Part shown: in pieces, positions 1 through 5,657 of the stretch
Layout of the letters: each line of letters begins with the position of its first letter
Position numbering within the stretch: position 1 is the stretch's first letter
Assembly (NCBI GenBank): GCA_903905685.1
Contig: CAIVHI010000049.1
Coordinates: 1-5,657, forward strand
Length of the DNA: 5,657 nt
Direction: 5' to 3'
Source: an uncultured Bacteroidota bacterium
GTDB taxonomy: Bacteria; Bacteroidota; Bacteroidia; Chitinophagales; Chitinophagaceae
Made by a program: the position numbers and the translations under genes
The notes under the pieces: model-generated
Database searches by the model: none
What the model was told of the DNA's origin: nothing
Seen by the model: the letters and a program-made list of their open reading frames with translations, nothing else

Positions 1-44
1 AGCTCATCCACGAAACCCTACAGGCATATGTGGGCCGTAGTTGA
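1..44 (+). CDS. 3' end of an upstream gene, possibly 3-dehydroquinate synthase (partial)
   Basis: Reading from base 3, a frame encodes LIHETLQAYVGRS and then stops at TGA (42-44). Only these 13 residues are in the window, so identification is weak. A short amphipathic C-terminal helix of this kind, directly ahead of aroA, would fit the end of AroB, whose product feeds the same shikimate pathway. That is inference from position, not recognition of a motif. The frame overlaps the aroA start by 17 bases, which suggests translational coupling and a shared transcript. A rival explanation is that this frame is a shadow, because the aroA frame is also open to the left edge of the window. Confidence 0.4.
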   Translation, partial: LIHETLQAYVGRS

Positions 45-1311
45 GCCGGGAAGTTTGCGCGGCACGGTGCAGGCTCCGCCCTCCAAGAGCTATGGGCAGC
101 GGGCCATTGCGGCAGCGTTGCTGATGCCCACACCGACAATTTTGGTAGGACTTGGTGCCGATAACGATACCCGCGCGGCCTTGGGCATTGCCGAAGCCCT
201 CGGCTGCACCGTCTCATCCCTAACCGATGGTTCAGTCGAAATCAGGCCCGGCAGCCGAGTGCCAGAGCAAGTGGTATTGGATTGTGGCGAGAGCGGCTTG
301 GCGGCGCGGCTGTTTACGCCCATTGCAGCCATGCGGTGCCCAGTGCTCTCCGTATCAGGGCACGGCTCTCTACTGCAACGCCCTATGGGGGGGCTGGGCC
401 GCACATTGACGCAATTGGGCTTTGCTGTTCAAGACAACCATGGGCGGCTGCCACTCCGGGTTACCGGCACACCCTCCTTCAAAGACATCGATTTGGGTAC
501 CGAATCCAGCTCCCAGTATCTCACAGGCATCCTATTTGCATTGGCCGGCAATGCCGACCGCCGGATTGCCGTGCGCACGGCCCATGTGGTGAGCAAGCCC
601 TATATCGACTTATCGCTCCAAGTCTTGGAACGATTTGGCTTCCCGGTGGCAACCGCCGGTTATTCCGAGTTCATCATAAACCCTGCTTCATTTGCCCCTC
701 CGCCCCAACAGCCCGTTGTAGTGGAGGGCGATTGGAGCAGTGCGGCGTTCCTGCTGGTAGCGGGTGCACTCACCGGCAAGGTGACGTTGGAGGGCCTGAA
801 CCCCAATTCTGCTCAAGCCGACAGAAATATATTGGAAGTATTACGTATTGCCGGAGCCCGGATATCCATTCTTGACGACAGCATCACGGTAGACGGCGCA
901 CAACTTGATGCATTTGAAACCGATGCCACCCACTGTCCTGACCTTTTCCCCATTTTAGCCGTATTGGCAGCGGGTTGTCGCGGAGAGAGCGAAATACGCG
1001 GCCTGCATCGGCTATTCGATAAAGAGAGCAACCGCGTGGAAAGTATTGGCGAAATGTTGTTGCGCTTCGGCGTAGGATTTTCTATGGACAACGACGTGCT
1101 CTACATTAAGGGGCAGCGGGGCCGACTCCCTGCCGAGATAGACCCCTATAACGACCATCGGATAGCGATGGCTGCCGCAGTAATGGCACTTACAGGGGCC
1201 AAGTGCACCACCATTAAAGATGCAGATTGTATCTCCAAGTCTTACCCCGCCTTTTTTGAAGACCTTAGAACTTTGGGTGCCAACGTAAGGTATATGCACG
1301 GACGTCAATAA
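28..1311 (+). CDS. aroA: 3-phosphoshikimate 1-carboxyvinyltransferase (EPSP synthase)
   Basis: This cytoplasmic enzyme transfers the enolpyruvyl group of PEP to shikimate-3-phosphate, the sixth step of chorismate synthesis. At 427 residues it has full family length. Landmarks, with E. coli equivalents: the N-terminal substrate loop with K20, S21 and R25 in PPSKSYGQRA; the PEP loop CGESGLAARLF (86-96); QRPM (118-120, R124 equivalent at 118); SSQ at 161-163; catalytic D305 (D313); KESNR at 332-336 (KETDR); DHR with R378 (R386); and K404 (K411). All main catalytic residues are therefore present. The PEP loop departs from the usual NAGTAMRPL, with Leu at the positions matching T97 and P101, and KESNR has Asn where KETDR has Asp. 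The ATG at 28 gives the expected N-terminus (PG-LRGTVQAPPSKS), but the frame stays open to the window edge, so an earlier start cannot be formally excluded. It overlaps the preceding frame and is probably expressed with it. No hairpin with a T-run follows the stop. Confidence 0.96.
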   Translation: MWAVVEPGSLRGTVQAPPSKSYGQRAIAAALLMPTPTILVGLGADNDTRAALGIAEALGCTVSSLTDGSVEIRPGSRVPEQVVLDCGESGLAARLFTPIAAMRCPVLSVSGHGSLLQRPMGGLGRTLTQLGFAVQDNHGRLPLRVTGTPSFKDIDLGTESSSQYLTGILFALAGNADRRIAVRTAHVVSKPYIDLSLQVLERFGFPVATAGYSEFIINPASFAPPPQQPVVVEGDWSSAAFLLVAGALTGKVTLEGLNPNSAQADRNILEVLRIAGARISILDDSITVDGAQLDAFETDATHCPDLFPILAVLAAGCRGESEIRGLHRLFDKESNRVESIGEMLLRFGVGFSMDNDVLYIKGQRGRLPAEIDPYNDHRIAMAAAVMALTGAKCTTIKDADCISKSYPAFFEDLRTLGANVRYMHGRQ

Positions 1312-1350
1312 ACCCGGCTTTCACTAAATTTGGTTAAAAATGGGCTTTAG

Positions 1351-1371
1351 TCCGGATTTCCATAAACCGGA
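1351..1371. repeat. Short inverted repeat upstream of the kinase promoter
   Basis: TCCGG (1351-1355) and CCGGA (1367-1371) are perfect inverted copies separated by 11 bases. Two further A-T pairs lie inside an A-A mismatch. It has no following T-run, so it is a poor intrinsic terminator for aroA. It lies about 15-35 bases upstream of the -7 element of the histidine kinase gene, where an operator could sit. Function is not shown, and a five-base arm can arise by chance. Confidence 0.3.
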
Positions 1372-1385
1372 AATTTAATACGGGC

Positions 1386-1393
1386 TATTTTTG
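1386..1393 (+). promoter_or_regulatory. Bacteroidota-type -7 promoter element for the histidine kinase gene
   Basis: TATTTTTG matches the TAnnTTTG -7 consensus of the Bacteroidota primary sigma factor exactly. The kinase ATG begins 8 bases after its last G, so transcription would start at or within a base or two of the start codon. No good -33 TTTG lies at the usual spacing; the nearest candidate, TTTC at 1357-1360, is too far upstream. The other expected route for expression would be read-through from aroA across an 89-base gap. Confidence 0.6.
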
Positions 1394-1400
1394 TAGGGCT

Positions 1401-2684
1401 ATGAAGAAAATATTCCCGTTAATCGTTGTCTTGATAACGTTGTCGGTATTGGGTATCCTGTTCATACAGATGAGTTGGATCAACAATGCCATCAAACTGA
1501 AGCACCAGGAGTTTCAGCGGGAAGTGGAGAATGCCATGGCACAGGTACGCGAAAAAGTGCACAGCAGGTTTATCTACAAAGCCCACAAGCTGTTTCCCAA
1601 CGATGAGTCGAGCCAATTTTACCTGAAAAACAACTTTACGGTAGAGGAAGGATTCACGAAAGACGAGATACAGGAAATAGTTGAAAAACAATTGAAGCAA
1701 AACAACATTAAGCAACCCTTCGAGTTCTGCATCACCAACATCTTCAAAAACAGCATCTTCCAGTCTGACGGTTACCGCCCCAGCGACGAGCAGTCGGGCT
1801 ACAAAATCCAACTCTCTCCCGACGATTCCTATGTATCGCACGAAACCCTGTTTTTGGACGTTCGGGAAGACAAAAACCTCATAATAAGGGAAATGGCTTG
1901 GATGATTGGCGCATCCATCGTTTTTACCGTCATCATCATCCTGGCGTTTTATGTCACAGTGCGCACGCTGTTCAACCAGAAAAAGCTCTCTGAAATCAAG
2001 TCGGACTTCATCAACAACATGACGCACGAGTTGAAGACCCCACTTGCCACGATCTCCTTGGCTATCGATGCCCTCACCAATGAAAAAGTGATACACGACA
2101 CCGACAAAATTCGGTATTACAGTGCCATGATTAAGGAGGAGAACAAGCGGATGAACAAGCAGGTTGAAAAAATACTGCAAGCAGCGCGCCTTGAGAAGGA
2201 AGAAATCAAACTCAATATCCAGAAACTCGACGCCCATCAAATCATCTCGAAAGTGGCCGAAAATCTGGAATTGCAAATCCATGAAAAACACGGCTCTCTG
2301 CAATTGAAACTCAATGCCCCCAACCCTGTGCTTTGGGCAGATGAGGTGCATTTCTCCAACATCATCTTCAACCTGTTGGATAACGCCATCAAGTATTCAG
2401 AACAAGCTCCGGTGATTGAAGTGGAAACGATGTCGGGCGGCACGGGGCAACTTTCCATTAAGATTAAGGATAACGGTATAGGCATGGACAGAGAGACCCA
2501 GACCCGCATATTCGAGAAGTTTTACCGTGCCCATACGGGCGACATCCACAATGTAAAAGGTTTTGGCTTGGGCCTCAGCTACGTAAAAGCCATTGTAGAC
2601 GCCCACGAAGGACGGGTAAAAGTGGAAAGCGCACCCGGCCGAGGCAGCACCTTCACCATCACCCTGCCTACCGACCTGAAATAG
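1401..2684 (+). CDS. Membrane-bound sensor histidine kinase (RprX-like)
   Basis: This is an inner-membrane two-component sensor that should autophosphorylate on His and pass the phosphate to a response regulator. Of 427 residues, a transmembrane segment lies at about 5-24, a periplasmic sensor region without recognised fold at about 30-165, and a second transmembrane segment at about 168-187. The H-box NMTHELKTP follows, with phosphoacceptor H209, in a HisKA dimerisation helix pair (about 195-265). The HATPase_c domain has an N-box (NIIFNLLDNAIKYS, 320-333, with N328), G1 box DNGIGM (357-362), F-box FEKFY (371-375) and G2 box GFGLGL (387-392). The core is intact, so it should be active. There is no HAMP domain: the second membrane helix leads almost directly into HisKA. 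The N-terminal stretch FIQMSWINNAIKLK resembles RprX-type kinases of Bacteroidota. No response regulator lies next to it on either side, unlike the usual rprX-rprY arrangement. The signal is unknown. The start is set by the -7 element just upstream and by the Lys-Lys then hydrophobic N-terminus. Confidence 0.93.
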   Translation: MKKIFPLIVVLITLSVLGILFIQMSWINNAIKLKHQEFQREVENAMAQVREKVHSRFIYKAHKLFPNDESSQFYLKNNFTVEEGFTKDEIQEIVEKQLKQNNIKQPFEFCITNIFKNSIFQSDGYRPSDEQSGYKIQLSPDDSYVSHETLFLDVREDKNLIIREMAWMIGASIVFTVIIILAFYVTVRTLFNQKKLSEIKSDFINNMTHELKTPLATISLAIDALTNEKVIHDTDKIRYYSAMIKEENKRMNKQVEKILQAARLEKEEIKLNIQKLDAHQIISKVAENLELQIHEKHGSLQLKLNAPNPVLWADEVHFSNIIFNLLDNAIKYSEQAPVIEVETMSGGTGQLSIKIKDNGIGMDRETQTRIFEKFYRAHTGDIHNVKGFGLGLSYVKAIVDAHEGRVKVESAPGRGSTFTITLPTDLK

Positions 2685-2685
2685 C

Positions 2686-3828
2686 CTACTTGGCGACTGG
2701 CGCGGGCACAACCGCAACCGGCAACGCCGACCCGAGTGTGCCAATGGATTGCAACATGCCGTATACCATGAGGTTGATGCTGTTCTTGAGCGGCACAATG
2801 CCCACATGGGGCGGCAACGGGAATGGCAGCAGGTAAGTAATGGTTATCTGGATGGTATCGGCATTGAATTTTTCTACCAATACATCTACCGGCTCCATGA
2901 CGTATTCATGCGCCATCAATGCCTGCCTTATTTTTTCTACGGTTTCCGCCAACACTTTTTCTTCCACCCCATAGCGCAATGGGCCCACCAATTTCACAGC
3001 GAGCGTGCCGCCTGTGGTCTGGTTGATGAGATTTTGGCTAACCAACTTCTGGTTGGGAATCACCACTATACTGCCATCGGGTGCGCGGAGACGGGTGCTC
3101 CGAAACCCTATGCGTTCCACATAACCTTCGGCATCAGCAGCCTTGATGTAGTCGCCCACCTGAAAGGGTTTGTCTGACAGCAAGGTAAAGGCTGCGAAAA
3201 AGTTCTCTACCGTTTCTTTGCCCGCCAATGCGATTGCCACACCGCCAATACCCAAGCCGGTAATGAGTGCCGGCACATTGACATGAAAAACGCCACCCAA
3301 AACCGCAAACAACGCCAACGACCAAGCCAACAGTTTCGAGAGGTCTTTGAGTAACGGCAAAAGTTGGAGGCGGGAGCTGTTTTTCTCCTCAACAGCGTTC
3401 TTGTAATTGAGGTAGAAAATGAAATCTACAACGCGGTTGACGAGTTGGGTGGTAAAAACGATGAACAAAAACAGGAATAAATGTTCGACGACTTCACCAA
3501 GATCTACCACTATTTTCCCACTCTTGCTGATGGACCGGTAAACCACTACATCATCGAGCAGGTCGGCAATGCGGTTAAAGGCCACATAAAATAAGACCAC
3601 CTGCAAAAGCCGTTCTATGGGCTTGAGCAGCATATCGCGCAGTTGCGCCTTGTTTTGGATGTATCTGAATTTGCCGGATAGCCGCCCGCTCAGCCGTGTG
3701 ACGGCACCCGCCAAGCTCCGTTTCAACAAAAAAGTAGCTACGATAATGCCTACAAACCACAGATAATCAGATACCCTCTCCCCGAAATACACCTTGTCCA
3801 ACATCCCCAAATCCACTACAAACAGCAT
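2686..3828 (-). CDS. MscS-family mechanosensitive ion channel
   Basis: This is an inner-membrane channel predicted to open under membrane tension and release solutes during hypo-osmotic shock. At 380 residues it is longer than E. coli MscS (286) because of an extended membrane part. Hydrophobic segments lie at about 21-37, 72-90, 115-139 and 163-182. The pore-lining helix (about 187-205, GLGIGGVAIALAGKETVENF) has the Gly/Ala packing pattern of MscS TM3, and G203 sits at the kink. The beta domain follows: DKPFQVGDYI (219-228), the YVERIGFRSTRLRAPDG stretch (236-252) and VIPNQKLVSQNLIN (256-269), all family hallmarks. A mixed cytoplasmic domain and a Pro/Ala/Val-rich tail end the protein. It starts 23 bases after dapD and has no separate promoter that I can see, so co-transcription with dapD is likely. 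Its stop is one base from that of the convergent histidine kinase gene. A role in osmotic protection is inferred from the family; gating and ion preference cannot be read from the sequence. Confidence 0.93.
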   Translation of the reverse strand: MLFVVDLGMLDKVYFGERVSDYLWFVGIIVATFLLKRSLAGAVTRLSGRLSGKFRYIQNKAQLRDMLLKPIERLLQVVLFYVAFNRIADLLDDVVVYRSISKSGKIVVDLGEVVEHLFLFLFIVFTTQLVNRVVDFIFYLNYKNAVEEKNSSRLQLLPLLKDLSKLLAWSLALFAVLGGVFHVNVPALITGLGIGGVAIALAGKETVENFFAAFTLLSDKPFQVGDYIKAADAEGYVERIGFRSTRLRAPDGSIVVIPNQKLVSQNLINQTTGGTLAVKLVGPLRYGVEEKVLAETVEKIRQALMAHEYVMEPVDVLVEKFNADTIQITITYLLPFPLPPHVGIVPLKNSINLMVYGMLQSIGTLGSALPVAVVPAPVAK

Positions 3829-3851
3829 GAAATCGATATTTTATTTAACTG

Positions 3852-4670
3852 CTAAACCGCCACCCCGAAATCCCGGAGGGCATCATTCAAACTGGTCTTT
3901 AAATCGGTTGACGGCTTTCGGTGGCCAATGATTAAGGCGCAATTGACTTGGTAGTCTCCCGCAGGGAACTTCTTGGTGTAACTGCCCGGAATAACCACAC
4001 TTCGTGCCGGCACCCTACCCCGATAGTGCACCGGCTCTGCCCCACTCACATCTATGATGGTGGTAGATTGCGTGAGTACGACATTTGCGCCGAGTACCGC
4101 TTCCCGCTCCACCAAAACACCCTCCACCACGATGCAGCGCGAACCGATGAAGCAACCGTCTTCAATAATGACCGGTGCTGCCTGCAGTGGCTCCAATACC
4201 CCGCCTATACCCACGCCACCGCTCAGGTGCACACCCTTGCCTATTTGGGCACAGGAGCCCACGGTTGCCCAGGTATCCACCATGCAGCCTTCGTCCACAT
4301 AAGCGCCTATATTCACGAACGAGGGCATCAATATCGTGTTGCGGGCTATGTAGGCACCGAAACGCGCCACGGCACCGGGAACGGCCCTAACGTTCATGCC
4401 TGCAAAATCCTTCTTCAGTTCTATTTTATCGTAATATTCGAACGGTGGGGCGTCCCACTTTTGCATGGGGCGTATGCCGAAATACATCAGTACGGCTTTT
4501 TTCACCCATTCGTTCACTTGCCAACCATCGGGAGTTGGCGATGCCACACGTATCCGGCCCGAATCCAATGCGCCAACAACGGCTTGTACGGCCTCTTTGT
4601 GGGCCTCATCCTTCAACAATTCGCGGTTTTCGAAAGCCGCCTCAACCAGTCCCTTAAATTTTACTTCCAT
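3852..4670 (-). CDS. dapD: 2,3,4,5-tetrahydropyridine-2,6-dicarboxylate N-succinyltransferase
   Basis: DapD is a cytoplasmic trimeric enzyme that succinylates tetrahydrodipicolinate with succinyl-CoA, in the succinylase branch of diaminopimelate and lysine synthesis. From the ATG at 4670 it has 272 residues, close to E. coli DapD (274). The N-terminal helical domain (about 1-95) contains AAFENRELL. A left-handed beta-helix of hexapeptide repeats (about 98-230) carries the diagnostic run SFVNIGAYVDEGCMVDTWA (117-135), then VGSCAQIGKGVHLSGGVGIG (137-156), GVLEPLQAAPVIIEDG and VVEGVLVE (181-188). The frame stays open upstream to an ATG at 4763, but that part lies beyond the likely promoter and reads as unrelated sequence. 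An ATG at 4691 would add seven residues (MRAANTD). I chose 4670 because family members normally begin just before the first helix. mscS follows at 23 bases. The choice of the succinylase over the aminotransferase (DapL) route is informative about the host's lysine pathway. Confidence 0.95.
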   Translation of the reverse strand: MEVKFKGLVEAAFENRELLKDEAHKEAVQAVVGALDSGRIRVASPTPDGWQVNEWVKKAVLMYFGIRPMQKWDAPPFEYYDKIELKKDFAGMNVRAVPGAVARFGAYIARNTILMPSFVNIGAYVDEGCMVDTWATVGSCAQIGKGVHLSGGVGIGGVLEPLQAAPVIIEDGCFIGSRCIVVEGVLVEREAVLGANVVLTQSTTIIDVSGAEPVHYRGRVPARSVVIPGSYTKKFPAGDYQVNCALIIGHRKPSTDLKTSLNDALRDFGVAV

Positions 4671-4703
4671 ATCCGTATTTGCAGCGCGCATGGCGACACC
4701 GTG

Positions 4704-4711
4704 CAAAGGTA
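4704..4711 (-). promoter_or_regulatory. Bacteroidota-type -7 promoter element for dapD
   Basis: On the minus strand these bases read TACCTTTG, an exact match to TAnnTTTG. Transcription would begin near 4697, giving a leader of about 27 bases to the ATG at 4670, or only about six bases to the alternative ATG at 4691. A clear -33 TTTG is not visible; only a T-rich stretch (4726-4730) lies upstream, at short spacing. The position between the preceding terminator and dapD supports a real promoter for dapD-mscS. Confidence 0.55.
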
Positions 4712-4770
4712 AAGTAGCGGCGGGGAAAAACGGGAACAGGAAACGTTGGGATGAACCGGGCAAGCAGGAT

Positions 4771-4816
4771 TTCTCGAAAACAAGAAGCCGCGACCATTGT
4801 CACGGTCGCGGCTTCT
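4771..4816 (-). terminator. Intrinsic terminator of the UDP-xylose synthase gene
   Basis: A perfect 13-base-pair GC-rich stem has arms 4783-4795 and 4804-4816 around an 8-base loop (4796-4803). On the minus strand the stem is followed by TGTTTTC, a T-rich tail ending near 4776. On the plus strand it is followed by GAAAAC, so it acts for leftward transcription. It lies 16 bases past the stop of the gene to its right and insulates dapD from that transcript. Confidence 0.88.
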
Positions 4817-4832
4817 GAAAACAAATAAAACC

Positions 4833-5657
4833 TTAAATGTGCTGTTGAAAATAAGCCAAAGTGCGTTTCAAGCCTTCGTGACGGTCCACCTTCGGTTCCC
4901 AACCCAAGAGCCTTTGCGCCTTCTCGATGTTGGGCTTGCGTTGCTTGGGGTCATCCTGCGGCAACGGGTGATACACGATTTTGGAATTGGACCCGGTGAG
5001 TGCAAGCACTTCCTCGGCAAATTGCAGTAGTGTGATTTCCGATGGGTTGCCTATGTTAACCGGCATGTGGTAATCACTCAACAGCAACCTATAGATACCC
5101 TCTACGAGGTCATCCACATAGCAGAAGGAGCGGGTTTGAGAGCCATCGCCATACACGGTAAGGTCTTCGCCACGCAGCGCTTGACTCAGGAAAGTGGGCA
5201 GTGCACGGCCATCGTCTAGGCGCATACGCGGACCATAGGTGTTGAATATCCGAATGATGCGTGTTTCCACTTGGTGGAAAGTATGATAGGCCATCGTGAT
5301 GCTCTCCATGAAACGTTTGGCTTCATCGTAAACACCGCGTGGGCCTACAGGATTCACATTGCCCCAATATTCTTCAGATTGCGGATGCACCAATGGGTCG
5401 CCATAAACCTCCGATGTAGATGCCACCAGAATGCGGGCGCCCTTCGATTTGGCGAGGCCCAAAAGGTTGTGCGTTCCCAACGCGCCCACCTTCAACGTTT
5501 GGATGGGCATCTTCAGGTAGTCTATAGGACTGGCCGGAGACGCGAAATGCAGGATGTAATCTATATTGCCGGGTACATGTACGAATTTTGTAACATCATG
5601 ATGGTAAAACTGGAACTCGCGCACGGGAAAAAGGTGCTCAATATTCTTTATGTTGCC
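4833..5657 (-). CDS. UDP-glucuronate decarboxylase (UDP-xylose synthase), N-terminus cut by window edge
   Basis: This NAD-dependent enzyme of the extended short-chain dehydrogenase family oxidises and decarboxylates UDP-glucuronate to UDP-xylose, a sugar donor for surface polysaccharides. The frame is open from the right edge, giving 274 visible residues. The visible start GNIKNIEHLFP lies just after the first Rossmann strands, so about 40-50 residues, including the GxxGxxG NAD-binding loop, are missing. Visible hallmarks, numbered in the fragment: HFASPASPIDY (37-47), catalytic STSEVYGD (80-87), HPQSEEYWGNVNPVGPR (91-107), the YxxxK pair in YDEAK (110-114), RIFNTYGPRM (136-145), and YGDGSQTRSFCYVDD (169-183), whose Arg belongs to the substrate site. 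The motif set, especially SPASPxDY and EEYWGNVNP-GPR, fits UDP-xylose synthase better than dTDP-glucose dehydratase or UDP-glucose 4-epimerase. A GTG at 5624 that could pass for a start is an internal Val. A strong terminator follows the stop. Such genes often sit near UDP-glucose dehydrogenase or glycosyltransferases, which could lie beyond the edge. Confidence 0.92.
   Translation of the reverse strand, partial: GNIKNIEHLFPVREFQFYHHDVTKFVHVPGNIDYILHFASPASPIDYLKMPIQTLKVGALGTHNLLGLAKSKGARILVASTSEVYGDPLVHPQSEEYWGNVNPVGPRGVYDEAKRFMESITMAYHTFHQVETRIIRIFNTYGPRMRLDDGRALPTFLSQALRGEDLTVYGDGSQTRSFCYVDDLVEGIYRLLLSDYHMPVNIGNPSEITLLQFAEEVLALTGSNSKIVYHPLPQDDPKQRKPNIEKAQRLLGWEPKVDRHEGLKRTLAYFQQHI

Noticed and set aside
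282..875. A 197-codon plus-strand frame inside aroA
   Set aside because: It is an out-of-frame reading of a gene whose correct frame has full-length EPSP synthase motifs, and the translation is Cys/Arg/Pro-rich without structure.
1312..1385. A terminator for aroA in the gap before the kinase gene
   Set aside because: The only dyad (1351-1371) has a five-base arm and no following T-run, so I recorded it as an inverted repeat, not a terminator.
1419..2351. A 310-codon open frame on the minus strand inside the histidine kinase gene
   Set aside because: The product has no recognisable domain and a composition typical of the reverse complement of a coding gene. The plus-strand kinase has every expected motif, so this is an antisense shadow.
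3948..4712. A 254-codon open frame on the plus strand opposite dapD
   Set aside because: It is rich in His, Cys and Tyr and has no domain pattern. It lies fully antisense to a clear DapD coding sequence and is a shadow.
4671..4763. N-terminal extension of DapD to the ATG at 4763
   Set aside because: The extra 31 residues cross the probable -7 promoter element at 4704-4711, and the extension has no family counterpart.
4783..4816. The perfect stem as a bidirectional terminator or a mobile-element end
   Set aside because: A T-rich tail is present only on the minus strand, and no transposase or target-site duplication lies nearby. A leftward intrinsic terminator explains it fully.
4654..4902. 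An 82-codon minus-strand frame spanning the terminator and the dapD upstream region
   Set aside because: It runs through the perfect terminator stem and overlaps the ends of two firmly identified genes in another frame.

Overview
The window looks like ordinary chromosome from a member of the Bacteroidota with roughly balanced base composition. Three things suggest this phylum. Two -7 type promoter elements match the Bacteroidota consensus TAnnTTTG. Gene starts lack convincing Shine-Dalgarno sequences. The histidine kinase has an N-terminus resembling RprX-type kinases of that phylum. The order cannot be fixed from the sequence; a Saprospiria- or Chitinophaga-like lineage is only a guess.

Layout, left to right. 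On the + strand there is the 3' end of an unidentified gene (possibly aroB), overlapping a complete aroA (EPSP synthase, shikimate pathway). After a short intergenic region with a -7 element and a small inverted repeat comes a complete membrane sensor histidine kinase. The kinase converges, with one base between the stop codons, on a minus-strand pair: dapD (tetrahydrodipicolinate N-succinyltransferase, lysine/diaminopimelate pathway) followed by an MscS-type mechanosensitive channel, 23 bases apart and probably co-transcribed. Upstream of dapD lies an approximately 160-base intergenic region holding the dapD promoter and a strong intrinsic terminator. That terminator closes a third minus-strand gene, a UDP-glucuronate decarboxylase (UDP-xylose synthase) whose N-terminus runs off the right edge.

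The genes serve aromatic amino acid synthesis, lysine and peptidoglycan precursor synthesis, osmotic protection, envelope sensing and nucleotide-sugar supply. Several of these meet at the cell envelope, but the sequence gives no direct evidence that they form one system. I found no mobile element, CRISPR array, tRNA, rRNA or defence system. The points most worth a second look are a non-standard active-site loop in EPSP synthase, a probably leaderless mRNA for an apparently partnerless histidine kinase, and the dapD-mscS pairing. I see no convincing undescribed system here.
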